Positions 36,454 to 45,749 of a DNA stretch of 64,000 nt are shown here, piece after piece. Where the stretch lies: contig JBHIYN010000009.1 of the NCBI GenBank assembly GCA_041984235.1, positions 1 to 64,000 of the forward strand, read 5' to 3'. How positions within the stretch are numbered: position 1 is the first letter of the stretch; every line of letters begins with the position of its first letter. Source of the DNA: JBHIYN01 sp041984235. GTDB lineage: Bacteria; Pseudomonadota; Gammaproteobacteria; Ga0077536. The position numbers and the translations under genes are program-made. The notes below the pieces were generated by a model. That model made no database searches. It was not told where the DNA came from and saw nothing but the letters and a program-made list of their open reading frames with translations.

Positions 36454-37770
36454 ATGAGCGGTATGAGCAAAGCTGAGTTCAATCGCGGCCTGGCCGCTTT
36501 CATCGACAGTTCGCCGACGCCTTTTCACGCCGTGCGCACGCTCCGGACAGGCCTGGAGGCAGCCGGTTTTACCGCACTCAACGAGGCCGAGTGCTGGCGC
36601 CTGGCCCCGCGCGGGGCCTATTACGTCACCCGCAACGACTCCTCGCTGATTGCCTTCCGGCTGGGCGCGGGTGACGTCGCCGAAGACGGCCTGCGCATGG
36701 TCGGGGCGCATACCGACAGCCCCTGCCTCAGGCTCAAGCCCAATGCCGTCGACGAGCAGCAGGGCTACGTACGCTTCGGCGTCGAAGTCTACGGCGGCGT
36801 GCTGCTCAACCCGTGGTTCGATCGCGACCTCTCGATCGCGGGACGGGTCGTCCTGCGCGGCAGCGGCGGACGTTTGCGTAGCGAGCTGGTCGACCTGCGC
36901 GCGCCGGTGGCCGTAATCCCCAGCCTGGCCATCCATCTCGATCGCGAAGCCAACGCCAGCCGCAGCGTCAATGCCCAGACCATGCTGCCGCCGCTGCTCG
37001 GCCTGGCCGGTAAGCAGCCTTTCGACCTGGCGGCACTGCTGACCGGGCACCTGCGCGGCGCGCGGCGATTGCGACGCGGCGAGACGCTGCTCGATTTCGA
37101 GCTGTCGCTGTACGATACGCAGGGCGTCGCCGTGGTTGGTCTCGAGGGTGAATTCATTGCCGGTGCCCGGCTCGACAACCTGCTCTCCTGCTACACGGGA
37201 CTGGAAGCGCTGGTCGGCGCCCGCGGCGCGCACGGCCAGCTACTGGTGTGTAACGACCACGAGGAAGTCGGCAGTGGTTCCAGCAGCGGCGCGCGCGGCA
37301 ATTTCCTGCGCAGCGTGCTGGAGCGGGTGGCCGGCAGCGACGAAGCGTATGCGCGCATGATTGCGCGTTCGATGCTGGTCTCGACCGACAACGCGCACGG
37401 TATTCATCCGAACTTCGCCGACCGTCACGACGCGCGCCACGGCCCGCTGCTGAACGCCGGCCCGGTGGTCAAGGTCAACAGCAACCAGGCCTATGCCACC
37501 AACAGCGAGACCGCCGGCGTACTGCGCGCCGCCGCGGCGAAGGCGCGCGTGAAGCTGCAGTCCTTCGTGACCCGCAGCGACATGGGCTGCGGCAGCACCA
37601 TCGGCCCGCTCACGGCCACCGCGCTCGGCGTGCGTACGGTCGACGTCGGCGTGCCGACCTTCGCCATGCACTCGATCCGCGAGCTCGCCGGCAGCGATGA
37701 TGCATGGGCACTGAAGAAGCTGTTGCAGGCGTTCTACGCCCTGCCGGACGTCACCGCGCCACTGGACTGA
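36454..37770 (+). CDS. apeB: M18-family aspartyl aminopeptidase
   Basis: Zinc aminopeptidase of about 438 residues, removing N-terminal acidic residues. The metal-site segments are GAHTDSPCLRLKP, CNDHEEVGSGSSSGARG and DNAHGIHPNFADRHD, with MGCGSTIGP and PTFAMHSIRE toward the end. Starts at 36454 and 36463 (MSK) are both possible and differ by three residues. A MITE-like repeat array begins twenty bases after its stop. Confidence 0.95.
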   Translation: MSGMSKAEFNRGLAAFIDSSPTPFHAVRTLRTGLEAAGFTALNEAECWRLAPRGAYYVTRNDSSLIAFRLGAGDVAEDGLRMVGAHTDSPCLRLKPNAVDEQQGYVRFGVEVYGGVLLNPWFDRDLSIAGRVVLRGSGGRLRSELVDLRAPVAVIPSLAIHLDREANASRSVNAQTMLPPLLGLAGKQPFDLAALLTGHLRGARRLRRGETLLDFELSLYDTQGVAVVGLEGEFIAGARLDNLLSCYTGLEALVGARGAHGQLLVCNDHEEVGSGSSSGARGNFLRSVLERVAGSDEAYARMIARSMLVSTDNAHGIHPNFADRHDARHGPLLNAGPVVKVNSNQAYATNSETAGVLRAAAAKARVKLQSFVTRSDMGCGSTIGPLTATALGVRTVDVGVPTFAMHSIRELAGSDDAWALKKLLQAFYALPDVTAPLD

Positions 37771-37790
37771 GCCGGGCGCGGCACTCCGCC

Positions 37791-38388
37791 GCGAGGAAGG
37801 CCGTCTGCAAGGCGCGTGGTATTGCGAGGCGCACAGCCTGCATCGTCAGGTGAACTCCGCAGCCAACCGCGCCATGCCGCAGCCGACCGCCGCAGTAGTC
37901 CGGAGTCAGGCCAGGGTGACGCAGGGCGTAGCGAGGAGGGTCGTCTGCAAGGCGCGCGGTTTAGCGAGGCGCGCAGCCTGCATCACCAGGTGAGCACCAC
38001 AGCCAATCGCGCAACGCCGCAGAGGACCTTTGCAGTAGTCCGGAGTCAGGCCAGGGTGACGCAGGGCGTAGCGAGGAAGGTCGTCTGCAAGGCGCGTGGT
38101 TTAGCGAGGAGCGCAGCCTACATCAGTAGGTGAGCACCACAGCAAACCGCGCAACGCCGCAGAAGACCTCCGCAGTAGCCCTGCTTTAAGTGCGCCCGCG
38201 TTGTGGACATGACGGGTAAACAGGGCAGTGAGCGAACGATCGGACCAGGGTGACGCAGGGCGTAGCGAGGAAGGTCGTCTGCAAGGCGCGTGGTTTAGCG
38301 AGGAGCGCAGCCTACATCAGTAGGTGAGCACCACAGCAAACCGCGCAACGCCGCAGAAGACCTCCGCAGTAGCCCTGCGTCACCCTGG
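37791..38388. repeat. Tandem array of about four MITE-like units
   Basis: Units begin with CCAGGGTGACGCAGGG and end in GCAGTAG(C/T)C. Copy 1 (37791-37910) lacks the left end; copy 2 is 37911-38050 and copy 3 is 38051-38184. After a unique spacer, copy 4 is 38245-38388. Copies 3 and 4 are identical over 134 bases, so the last duplication is recent. No long coding frame is conserved between copies. The array fills the whole space between apeB and a SnoaL-like gene. Confidence 0.85.
38245..38388. mobile_element. Complete 144-bp MITE-like element with 16-bp terminal inverted repeats
   Basis: The left end CCAGGGTGACGCAGGG (38245-38260) is the exact reverse complement of the right end CCCTGCGTCACCCTGG (38373-38388). 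It has no transposase, so it would depend on one elsewhere. The right end overlaps the last codons of the neighbouring minus-strand gene and provides its stop. Confidence 0.7.
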
Positions 38389-38784
38389 GGAGGCACCGTC
38401 GATCTGGCCGTGTAACGGCCCCTGGTGCCAGCACACCAGCGCGAAACCGTCGCCGTCGTCGATCCAGGTCTGGGTGAAACCCATGAAGCGCTGGCGAAAG
38501 CCGGCATCCCGCGGCTTGCCGCGAAACGTGGCGTAACCGGAAACGATGCCGGTGTTGCCGCGAAGCTGGAAGCGCAGCTCACGCGGCACCCACTTGAACG
38601 ATTCCCACAGCGGCACGTGGAAGCCGATGTGGTCGACGAAGTCGGCCTTGGAGAAGCGCCACGGGATGTCCTCGTCGAAGATCACCATGTCCTCGGCCAT
38701 CAGGCCGTAGCAGGTGTCGAGATCGCCGCCGTTGAGGGCGTCGCGCCAAGTGGCAAAGGCTTGCTCGAGTGCATGCTCGCTCAT
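38380..38784 (-). CDS. SnoaL-like / NTF2-fold protein (1)
   Basis: A 134-residue single-domain protein of the NTF2-like superfamily (FATWRDALNGGDLDTCYGLMAEDMVIFDED ... YATFRGKPRDAGFRQRFMGFTQTWI). Members are small cone-shaped enzymes or ligand binders, often in catabolic or polyketide routes. GGAG lies before ATG 38784. Its final codons, Pro-Gly-stop, are contributed by the inverted repeat of the MITE-like element, so the natural C-terminus may have been altered. A second SnoaL-like gene is 16 bases upstream, so both are in one operon. Confidence 0.82.
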   Translation of the reverse strand: MSEHALEQAFATWRDALNGGDLDTCYGLMAEDMVIFDEDIPWRFSKADFVDHIGFHVPLWESFKWVPRELRFQLRGNTGIVSGYATFRGKPRDAGFRQRFMGFTQTWIDDGDGFALVCWHQGPLHGQIDGASPG

Positions 38785-38800
38785 GGTCGTGCTCCGGTTT

Positions 38801-39280
38801 TCAGTTGTCGCTGGTCTGGTCCGCCCAGCCGGCGAGGTGAGCGGCGTAGAACTGCGAGTCGACGGTGAGCGAGGCGAAGCGCCACTCGCCGTCGACGCGG
38901 CGGTAGGTTTCGTCGTAGGCCGAGAGCAGCCAGCGCGCTTCCGGTGTTCCCGCGTCGTCCAGCACCGTGCAGGGCATGATCAGGCGCCACTTGCCCCGCG
39001 CGTCGTCACCGTCGACGTCGATGATCGGGTTCATGACCAGGTGCGCGGCGAACACGATGCTGCCCGAGGCCCCTTCGAAGAACGTGCGTATGGCTTCGCG
39101 TCCCTCGTGGCGCCCGAACTCCGGTCCGCCGTCCCACACCCCGTCCTCGACGAACAGCGCGGCGAGACCGTCCGGATCGTAGTCCGCGTCGCAGAAACCA
39201 CAATAGACGGCCTTGAGCTTCTTGATGTCCTCGATCGCGGCCAGGCGCGCGACCTGCTGTTCGAGTGTTGGCGTGGCCAT
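38801..39280 (-). CDS. SnoaL-like / NTF2-fold protein (2)
   Basis: A 159-residue NTF2-like protein beginning MATPTLEQQVARLAAIEDIKKLKAVYCGFCDADYD, the form seen in the SnoaL_4 group (FVEDGVWDGGPEFGRHEGREAIRTFF). The wording resembles companions of ring-hydroxylating and steroid pathways, but no catalytic assignment is possible. It sits between a MaoC-like dehydratase and another SnoaL-like gene, all on the minus strand, suggesting a shared catabolic operon. Confidence 0.85.
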   Translation of the reverse strand: MATPTLEQQVARLAAIEDIKKLKAVYCGFCDADYDPDGLAALFVEDGVWDGGPEFGRHEGREAIRTFFEGASGSIVFAAHLVMNPIIDVDGDDARGKWRLIMPCTVLDDAGTPEARWLLSAYDETYRRVDGEWRFASLTVDSQFYAAHLAGWADQTSDN

Positions 39281-39340
39281 GGCATCCCCCCCCGAGTCGT
39301 GAACCCTGCCAGTGTAACGCCGGCTGGCCCGGCGTGCCGC

Positions 39341-39805
39341 TCAGCGCGCGGCGGGTGGTGCGCGGCGCGCGAACATCACGGTGTCGAGGTAGCTTAGGAC
39401 CAGTACGTCGTCCTGGTTGAACAGCCGGAAGTCGAACTTGACGATGCCGCGATCCGGCTTGCTGCGCGAAGGCCGTGTTTCCAGGCAGGTGATCTCGAGG
39501 CGGATGTCGTCGCCCGGGTAGACCGGGTGCGGGAAGCGCAGCTCGTCGAAGCCGAGGGCGCCGATCACGGCATCGGTCCACGGCGCCTGGTTGAGCATGG
39601 CCTGCTTGATGCACAGCGTGTACTGCCCGGAGGCGGTGAGGCCGTCGAGACCGCGCGCGCGCGCGGCCGCGTCGTCCAGGTGGATCGGCAGCGGATCCCA
39701 GCGCCGGTTGAACTCGAGCAGCTCCTCGCGCGCGACGTGCCACGGTCCGAAACGGAACACGTCACCGGGCGCGAGATCGTCGAAGTAGAGCGCGTCGCTT
39801 GTCAT
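39341..39805 (-). CDS. MaoC-like acyl dehydratase
   Basis: A 154-residue hotdog-fold protein (YFDDLAPGDVFRFGPWHVAREELLEF, HLDDAAARARGLDGLTASG, YPGDDIRLEITCLETRPS). The MaoC family hydrates enoyl-CoA or dehydrates hydroxyacyl-CoA esters; the Asp/His pair expected around the hotdog helix is present in part (HLDD). The start ATG 39805 lies just outside the long inverted repeat at 39816-39901; an upstream in-frame ATG is within the repeat and was not used. The same operon carries the SnoaL-like genes. Confidence 0.83.
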   Translation of the reverse strand: MTSDALYFDDLAPGDVFRFGPWHVAREELLEFNRRWDPLPIHLDDAAARARGLDGLTASGQYTLCIKQAMLNQAPWTDAVIGALGFDELRFPHPVYPGDDIRLEITCLETRPSRSKPDRGIVKFDFRLFNQDDVLVLSYLDTVMFARRAPPAAR

Positions 39806-39815
39806 GCGGATTACA

Positions 39816-39901
39816 AAAAGGGGACATGCCACATTTGCAAGTTATTGATACAGAGCTCCGACTCTGTATCAATAACTTGCAAATGTGGCATGTCCCCTTT
39901 T
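39816..39901. repeat. Perfect 40-bp inverted repeat, loop 6 (long palindrome A)
   Basis: Arm 39816-39855 and arm 39862-39901 are exact reverse complements around CTCCGA. The ends read AAAAGGGGACATGCCACATTT. It lies between a GST gene stop and the MaoC-like start. Transcribed RNA would form a very stable hairpin; the right arm ends in only a short T run. A homologue with a different inner part lies at 47894-47974. Confidence 0.93.
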
Positions 39902-39902
39902 C

Positions 39903-40745
39903 TCAGAACACGATCGGCAGTTCGAGGTGGTTCTCGTAGACGAACAGGCGGTGGTCGCGCAGGGCGGGGGTCAGCGCGGCCTGCACGTCCGGATGGCTGT
40001 TGGTGTACACGGGACGGAATGCAGTCGCCATCGGGCACAGGTCTTCGGGCAGGGGATCGAGGAAGCCGCTGATGCCCGCCCAGTAGATATCGAGTGCCGT
40101 GAGCTCCGGACCCATCAGGTACTTGTGTCCCGCGGCCTTCTGGGACGCGAGCTGGGCGTCCAGGGCATTCAATATGCTCACGATGTGCGCGTTCGCGCGT
40201 GCGGCCCCGGCCTCGTCGTAGTTGTACTTGCGGGCCAGGGTTTCCCAGAAAGCGCGGCTCTCGTCTCCCGGTGGAATGGTTTTCAGCGGGCCGTCGCACA
40301 TCAGCAGGCGCCCCGACCACACCAGGCCATTCTCGCCGGCCAGCTCGTTGATGAGCCCGAACATGCGCACGCGGGTCTCCAGGTCCTCGGGGATCAGGCG
40401 TGGCTCGGGGGCCAGGCGCTCGGCCAGGTAGAGCTGGTCGTTCCACAGCGAACGCGGGCGCTCGTCGTTCCAGATCGCGACCGGCGCGCTGGACTGCGCG
40501 GTCCACGCGATGAGCTCGCTCTGGCTGTCGTTCATGCCGATGGCAAGATCCGAGGCACCTGCGTTCGACGTGCGCACCGGTACGTAATCCAGTCCCTTGA
40601 CGTGGAAGATGCCCTTGCAGGACTCGCGCCACGGCGCCGGTACCGCCATGGCGCCCAGTACCAGGCGCAGACCCGACATCCGGCGTGCCTCGGCAATGGT
40701 GACGTAGTCGAGGGTGACGTCCTCGAAGCCAATCTCGCGCGTCAT
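39903..40745 (-). CDS. Glutathione-transferase family protein
   Basis: A 280-residue protein with a divergent thioredoxin-like N-domain (LRLVLGAMAVPAPWRESCKGIFHVKGLDYVPV) and a GST helical C-domain (AHIVSILNALDAQLASQK, LMGPELTALDIYWAG). A catalytic Ser or Cys is not clear at the usual place (VPAPW). The substrate is unknown. The reading frame ends one base after the long inverted repeat, and a PQQ-enzyme gene lies ten bases upstream on the same strand, so they may form one transcript. Confidence 0.78.
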   Translation of the reverse strand: MTREIGFEDVTLDYVTIAEARRMSGLRLVLGAMAVPAPWRESCKGIFHVKGLDYVPVRTSNAGASDLAIGMNDSQSELIAWTAQSSAPVAIWNDERPRSLWNDQLYLAERLAPEPRLIPEDLETRVRMFGLINELAGENGLVWSGRLLMCDGPLKTIPPGDESRAFWETLARKYNYDEAGAARANAHIVSILNALDAQLASQKAAGHKYLMGPELTALDIYWAGISGFLDPLPEDLCPMATAFRPVYTNSHPDVQAALTPALRDHRLFVYENHLELPIVF

Positions 40746-40755
40746 TCCGAATGCC

Positions 40756-42612
40756 TCACTTGCCGTCGACGCTGAAGGCGATCAGCGCGTTACCCGGCAT
40801 CCACTTGTTCCACATGCCGTAGCCGGAGTTGACGTAGACGTGCCCGCCCGCGACCGCCGGTCCCGGCCCGTTGATCGAGCCGCCGCGGGCGCTGACCCCG
40901 TTGACCGCCTCGAAGCTGCGCGCGGTGTCGGCTTCCCACACGACCTTGCCGGTAGCGGTGTCGTAGGCACGCAGGTACCCGTCGAGACTGCCGGAGAAGA
41001 CCGCGCCGTCGATCAGCGTGACCGCGGCGAGCTGGCCGGTGTTGCAGCGCTCGCGGCCCTCGCAGCTGCCCTGTGGCGGATCGGCGGCCCACGCCACGCT
41101 GCCGTCGTCGAGGTTGATCGCACTGATCCCGCCGGCCTCGCCCGGACCGAGCTCCCACGCCCCCGAGATCGCGACGTAGGCCTTGTCGGCGTCGGCCGCG
41201 AAGCCCCACTCGATGCCGCCGACGATGCCACCGGCGCCGACCGTGGTCTGCCACAGGATGCTGCCGTCGTCCGGGTTCAGCGCGTAGAGCACGCCGGACT
41301 TCTGACCGGCGAGCAGCAGACGCGAGCCGTCGCCGCGGGTGACCAGGATCGGTGCGCTGCCGAAGTCGAGATCGGGACCGTCGGACTCGGGGCAGGCGAC
41401 CTGCGCCTCCGGCGACGGATCCATGCAGGCGATGGTATAGGCGTCGCCGGCCAGGGTCTGGGTGATCCACTTGACCTCGCCGGTATCCATCGCCAGCGCC
41501 ATCACGGCATCCGACTCCGGCGCCGCCGGGTCGGAGTAGCTGTCGCCGGTGACGAGGTAGAGCGAGTTGGTCGCGGGCTCCAGCGTCGGCGCGGTCCACA
41601 CCGCGGCGCCGGACGGCGCCCACAGCTGCGCGCCGGCGGCGTTCTTGCCGCGCGGGCTCGGCTCCTCGGCGATGGTGTAGCGCTTCCAGATCGCGGCGCC
41701 GCTGGTCGCGTCCAGGGTCAGCACGCCGCCGCGGAAGGTGCAGCAGGGATAGTCGGGCATGGCGCCGGCGACTTCCTCCAGCGAGGACAGCGGCACGTAG
41801 AGGCGGCCGTCGTGCAGCATCGGGGTGCCGGTGATGCGCACGTGCGGATGATCGTCGGCGAGGATGCTCCAGCGCGCCTTGCCGGTGTTCGGATCGACCG
41901 CGTAGACCTTGCCGCTCAGGTCGCCGAAGAAAAGACTGACGTTGCCGGCGCCGTCACGGCCGAGCACCAGCGAGGTGCGCACGCCGGCATCGGCCTCGAA
42001 GGCCCACAGCGCACAGCCCGAGGCCGCGTCCAGCGCGACCACCAGCCCGGAGAAGGTACCGAAGAACAGGCGGCCGTCGGCCACCACCGGGTGGCCGGAC
42101 ATGGTCGACACCGCGGGTACGCCGAAGGCCCATTTCACTTTCAGGCGCGGCACGTCGGCGGCGCTCAGCCCGGCGCGTTCGGCACCCTGGTAGCGCGAGT
42201 TGGTGAGGTCGTTGCCCCAGCCGTTCCAGCCGGAGTCGGCGTTGACCAGCGCACTGGCGGGCGGGTTGGCGCAGAAAGCTTCACGCGGGATCGCCGCGGC
42301 GCCGGACGCGAAGTCGCCGAGCGATTTGCCGGCCGCGTACTCGGAGACACTGCGGCGTTCGTCGTGGGTCATGGCGCGCGCGTAGGGCGCCATGACGCCG
42401 GCGCTGATGGCGGTGTAGATGTCGCGCGGATCCTTCTCGCGCAGCCCGGCGCGGGACGGCATGCGCGGCAGGTTGCGGTCGTGGCAATAGGCACAGGCGG
42501 CATCGAACAGCGCCTTGCCGTCCCCGCCACTGTCGTCGGTATCGTCGGCGGTGGCAAAGCCACCGGCCGCCAGCAGTGCCACGGCGGCAACGCGAGTAAC
42601 TAGGTATCGCAC
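40756..42612 (-). CDS. PQQ-type dehydrogenase with N-terminal cytochrome c domain
   Basis: A 618-residue exported quinohemoprotein. After a signal peptide (residues 1-22) comes a c-type heme motif CAYCH (Cys40, Cys43, His44) with a possible methionine ligand near VMAPY, then a PQQ-type propeller of about 500 residues (LKVKWAFGVPAVSTMSGHPVV, YPCCTFRGGVLTLDA with adjacent cysteines, GGIEWGFAADADKAYVA). This domain order is that of polyvinyl-alcohol-dehydrogenase-like enzymes, which oxidise secondary alcohols and pass electrons to cytochrome c. The GTG start at 42612 has a GAGGGGAGC ribosome site. The real substrate is unknown. Confidence 0.85.
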   Translation of the reverse strand: MRYLVTRVAAVALLAAGGFATADDTDDSGGDGKALFDAACAYCHDRNLPRMPSRAGLREKDPRDIYTAISAGVMAPYARAMTHDERRSVSEYAAGKSLGDFASGAAAIPREAFCANPPASALVNADSGWNGWGNDLTNSRYQGAERAGLSAADVPRLKVKWAFGVPAVSTMSGHPVVADGRLFFGTFSGLVVALDAASGCALWAFEADAGVRTSLVLGRDGAGNVSLFFGDLSGKVYAVDPNTGKARWSILADDHPHVRITGTPMLHDGRLYVPLSSLEEVAGAMPDYPCCTFRGGVLTLDATSGAAIWKRYTIAEEPSPRGKNAAGAQLWAPSGAAVWTAPTLEPATNSLYLVTGDSYSDPAAPESDAVMALAMDTGEVKWITQTLAGDAYTIACMDPSPEAQVACPESDGPDLDFGSAPILVTRGDGSRLLLAGQKSGVLYALNPDDGSILWQTTVGAGGIVGGIEWGFAADADKAYVAISGAWELGPGEAGGISAINLDDGSVAWAADPPQGSCEGRERCNTGQLAAVTLIDGAVFSGSLDGYLRAYDTATGKVVWEADTARSFEAVNGVSARGGSINGPGPAVAGGHVYVNSGYGMWNKWMPGNALIAFSVDGK

Positions 42613-42751
42613 GAATCCAGCTCCCCTCTGGTCGATCGAGTAGCGGATTATTGCAGAATCGCCGTGGCACCGGTTAGCGCGGCGGCGGACCGCCACCGGT
42701 GCGCTACACTCCGCCCGCAGCCACCGCACGGCGCCGCAGGAGAACCCCGCC

Positions 42752-43699
42752 ATGCCGATTATCGAACGTGACCCCTGGCGCATGCAGTATTTCGAAGGCA
42801 TCGCCTGCCCCGACGACGTCGTGATTCCGACTGACGACGAACATGCCTACGTGCTCTACCCGGAGCAGCGCTGGATCTACAACAAGCTCCTGGTGTGCGA
42901 CTCCCAGGGCATCGAGGGTGCGCCGCACGGGGTGCCGCCGACGCGCTTCCCGGTGTTCAGCAAACCGATCTACAACATGCACGGCATGGGCGTGGGCGGG
43001 CGCGTGATCGGCGATGCCGACGAGCTAGAGCACAACATCGCCGCCGGCCACATGTGGATGGAGATGATGCACGGCGAGCACGTCAGTACCGACGTCGTCC
43101 TGCTCGGCGGCGAGGCGCAATGGTGGCGACACACCACGGGCGTGCCGCTGGGCGACGGGGTATTCGACTACTGGACCGTCGATGCCGCGGAGAAGCCCGA
43201 GCTCGAGACCTATTGCGGGGACTGGCTGCGGCGCAACCTGCGTGGCTACAGCGGCTGTGCCAATCTCGAGACCATCGGCGGACGCATCATCGAGGTCCAC
43301 CTGCGTTTCGCCGACCAGTGGCCGGATCTCTACGGGCGCGGCTGGCTGGAGGCGGTGGTCGAGCTCTACGCGCGCCGCCGCTGGCGCTACGCCGATGACG
43401 ATCGCCGCACCGGTTACAGCGTGGTGCTGTTCGGCGGGCACGGGATTCACTACGCCGCGCCGCCGGCGGACTTCGTCGACGCGCTGCGCGCCCGTGACGG
43501 CATCCGCAGCGTACAGATCACCTTCCACGAAGCACTGGCGCCCGAGCTGCACGCCATGCCGCCGGGCGGCTTCCGGCTCGCGGTCATCAACTGCGACGAT
43601 CTCGAGGCCGGGCTCAGGGCGCGCGAGGATCTGGCGCTGTCGTTCTGGTCGGCGCAGAACCTGGGGCCCTGGCGTACCGGGGCCGGATCGCCGGCATGA
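42752..43699 (+). CDS. Uncharacterised protein with ATP-grasp-like features
   Basis: A 315-residue protein I cannot name. Several segments fit an ATP-grasp fold: WIYNKLL, FPVFSKPIYN (a Lys-Pro as in the nucleotide-binding strand), the glycine loop GMGVGG, EMMHGEHVSTDVVL, and LETIGGRIIEVHLRF, where the usual E-x-N-x-R metal site reads EVHLR. If correct, it would join a carboxylate to an amine or thiol using ATP. The gene has a GGAGAA ribosome site and overlaps the CocE-type hydrolase start by four bases, so the two products act together. A second ATP-grasp gene (45750-46766) lies convergent just beyond. Confidence 0.55.
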   Translation: MPIIERDPWRMQYFEGIACPDDVVIPTDDEHAYVLYPEQRWIYNKLLVCDSQGIEGAPHGVPPTRFPVFSKPIYNMHGMGVGGRVIGDADELEHNIAAGHMWMEMMHGEHVSTDVVLLGGEAQWWRHTTGVPLGDGVFDYWTVDAAEKPELETYCGDWLRRNLRGYSGCANLETIGGRIIEVHLRFADQWPDLYGRGWLEAVVELYARRRWRYADDDRRTGYSVVLFGGHGIHYAAPPADFVDALRARDGIRSVQITFHEALAPELHAMPPGGFRLAVINCDDLEAGLRAREDLALSFWSAQNLGPWRTGAGSPA

Positions 43700-45741
43700 G
43701 CGCGCGCGTACGCACCGATTTCCCGCACCGCGTACGCGAGATCGAGAACGTCTTCATTCCGCTCGCCGACGGCACGCGCCTGGCGGCGCGGATGTGGCTG
43801 CCCGAGGACGCCGAGGCACGGCCGGTGCCCGCGATCCTCGAGTACATCCCGTATCGCAAGCGCGACTTCATGCGCGCGCGCGACGAGCCCATGCACCATT
43901 ACCTGGCCGGTCACGGCTATGCCGCGGTGCGTGTCGACCTGCGCGGCTCCGGCGATTCGGACGGCGTGCTGGCCGACGAGTACCTGCCGCAGGAGCAGCA
44001 CGACGCGGCCGAGGTCATCGCCTGGCTTGCCGCGCAGCCCTGGTGCGACGGCGCGGTCGGCATGACCGGGATCTCCTGGGGCGGCTTCAACAGCCTGCAG
44101 GTGGCGGCGCTGGCGCCGCCGGCACTGAAGGCGATCATCACGCTGTGTGCGAGTGACGACCGCTATGCCGACGACGCCCATTACATGGGCGGCTGCCTGC
44201 TGAACGAGAACCAGATCTGGGGCACGGTGCTGTTCGCCCTGAACGCGCTGCCGCCGGACCCGGCGATCGTCGGTGAGCGCTGGCGCGACATGTGGCTGCA
44301 ACGGCTGGCCGCCGACCGTCCCTTTCCGGCGCTGTGGCTGGCGCACCAGCGACGCGACGCGTACTGGCGCCAGGGCTCGGTGTGCGAAGACTACGCGCGG
44401 ATCCGGTGCGCGGTGTACGCCATCGGCGGCTGGGCCGATGGTTACTCCAACGCCGTCGGGCGGCTGCTCGCCGGCCTGCCCGGGCCGCGCAAGGGCCTGC
44501 TCGGACCGTGGGCGCACAATTTTCCGCACGGCGGGGTGCCGGGCCCGGCCATCGGTTACCTGCAGGAGGCCCTGCGCTGGTGGGATTACTGGCTCAAGGG
44601 TATCGACACCGGGATCATGGACGAGCCCATGCTGCGCGCCTGGATGCAGGACAGTGCGGTGCCGAAACCGCTGCACGAGCATCGCCACGGGCGCTGGGTG
44701 GCGGAGCACACCTGGCCTTCGCCGCGCATCCTCACGCGGCGCTGCTACCTGGCCGCGCCGGCAGCGCTCCGCGACGCGCCGCCGCCCGCCGCGCTGCTCG
44801 ATATCCAGTCACCGCAGACCACCGGCAGCACCGCGGGTGACTGGTGTGGCTTCGGTGCCGAGGGCGAGGCGCCGATGGACCAGCGCGCCGACGACGGCCG
44901 CTCGCTGAGCTTCGACAGCGCACCGCTGGCCGAGGCACTGGAGATCCTGGGCGCGCCGGTGCTGGTCGCTGACCTCGCGGTGAACGCGTCACAGGCGCTG
45001 GTCGCGGTGCGTCTGAACGACGTCGCGCCTGACGGCACCTCGTCGCTGGTGACCTACGGCGTGCTCAACCTCAGCCATCGCCACGATCACGGCGCACCGG
45101 TCGCCACCGTACCCGGAGAACGCATGACCGTGCCGGTCGCGCTCAACGACATTGCTCACCGCTTTCCCGCCGGCCACGTAATCCGGGTCGCGATCTCGAC
45201 CAGCTACTGGCCGACCGTGTGGCCGGCGCCGCAGGTGGTGACGCTGTCGCTCGCCTGTGGCCAGAGCCGGCTGGAGTTGCCGGTACGCCCACCGCACGCC
45301 CTGGACGACAGCCTGGTCCCGTTCGCGGCCCCGGAAGCGGCGCCGACGGCGAGCAACCAGACCGCGCTGAAGCCGCACCATTTCACGCGCAGCTACGAAC
45401 GCGACCTGACCACGCACGACACCGTGTACCGGCTCTACAGTGCGGGCGGCGATCTCGAGGTCGGCGCCATCATGCACATCGACGCCATCGACATGGAGCT
45501 CGGCGACACCATGGAGCGGCGCTTCTCGATCGGCGAGAGCGATCCGCTGAGTGCGCGCGCCGAGGTGCGGCAGCGCATGAGCCTGCGCCGCGGCGAGTGG
45601 CAGGTGCGCATCGCGGTCAGGACCGAGCTCAGCGCGGACGCCGAGGCCTTCACGCTGCGCGCCGAGCTGCGCGCGCACGAAGGGGAGACGGAGATCTTCG
45701 CCCGCGACTGGGACGAACGGATCCCGCGCGACGGCCTGTAA
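43696..45741 (+). CDS. CocE/NonD-family alpha/beta hydrolase (X-Pro dipeptidyl-peptidase S15 type)
   Basis: A 681-residue serine hydrolase. The catalytic domain has YIPYRKRDFMRARDEPMHHY, VRVDLRGSGDSDG, GMTGISWGGFNSLQ with the nucleophilic Ser, LGPWAHNFPHG with the His, and an internal helical cap. The C-terminal jelly-roll region has LSLACGQSRLELPVRP. Family members cleave esters or amides such as cocaine, cephalosporin or X-Pro peptides. Coupling to the preceding ATP-grasp-like gene suggests a ligase and hydrolase acting on the same acyl-amine-type molecule, which is inference. Confidence 0.9.
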   Translation: MSARVRTDFPHRVREIENVFIPLADGTRLAARMWLPEDAEARPVPAILEYIPYRKRDFMRARDEPMHHYLAGHGYAAVRVDLRGSGDSDGVLADEYLPQEQHDAAEVIAWLAAQPWCDGAVGMTGISWGGFNSLQVAALAPPALKAIITLCASDDRYADDAHYMGGCLLNENQIWGTVLFALNALPPDPAIVGERWRDMWLQRLAADRPFPALWLAHQRRDAYWRQGSVCEDYARIRCAVYAIGGWADGYSNAVGRLLAGLPGPRKGLLGPWAHNFPHGGVPGPAIGYLQEALRWWDYWLKGIDTGIMDEPMLRAWMQDSAVPKPLHEHRHGRWVAEHTWPSPRILTRRCYLAAPAALRDAPPPAALLDIQSPQTTGSTAGDWCGFGAEGEAPMDQRADDGRSLSFDSAPLAEALEILGAPVLVADLAVNASQALVAVRLNDVAPDGTSSLVTYGVLNLSHRHDHGAPVATVPGERMTVPVALNDIAHRFPAGHVIRVAISTSYWPTVWPAPQVVTLSLACGQSRLELPVRPPHALDDSLVPFAAPEAAPTASNQTALKPHHFTRSYERDLTTHDTVYRLYSAGGDLEVGAIMHIDAIDMELGDTMERRFSIGESDPLSARAEVRQRMSLRRGEWQVRIAVRTELSADAEAFTLRAELRAHEGETEIFARDWDERIPRDGL

Positions 45742-45749
45742 GGCTGTCC

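Noticed and set aside
37791..38388. CRISPR array
   Set aside because: The units are 120-144 bases, nearly identical throughout and without variable spacers.
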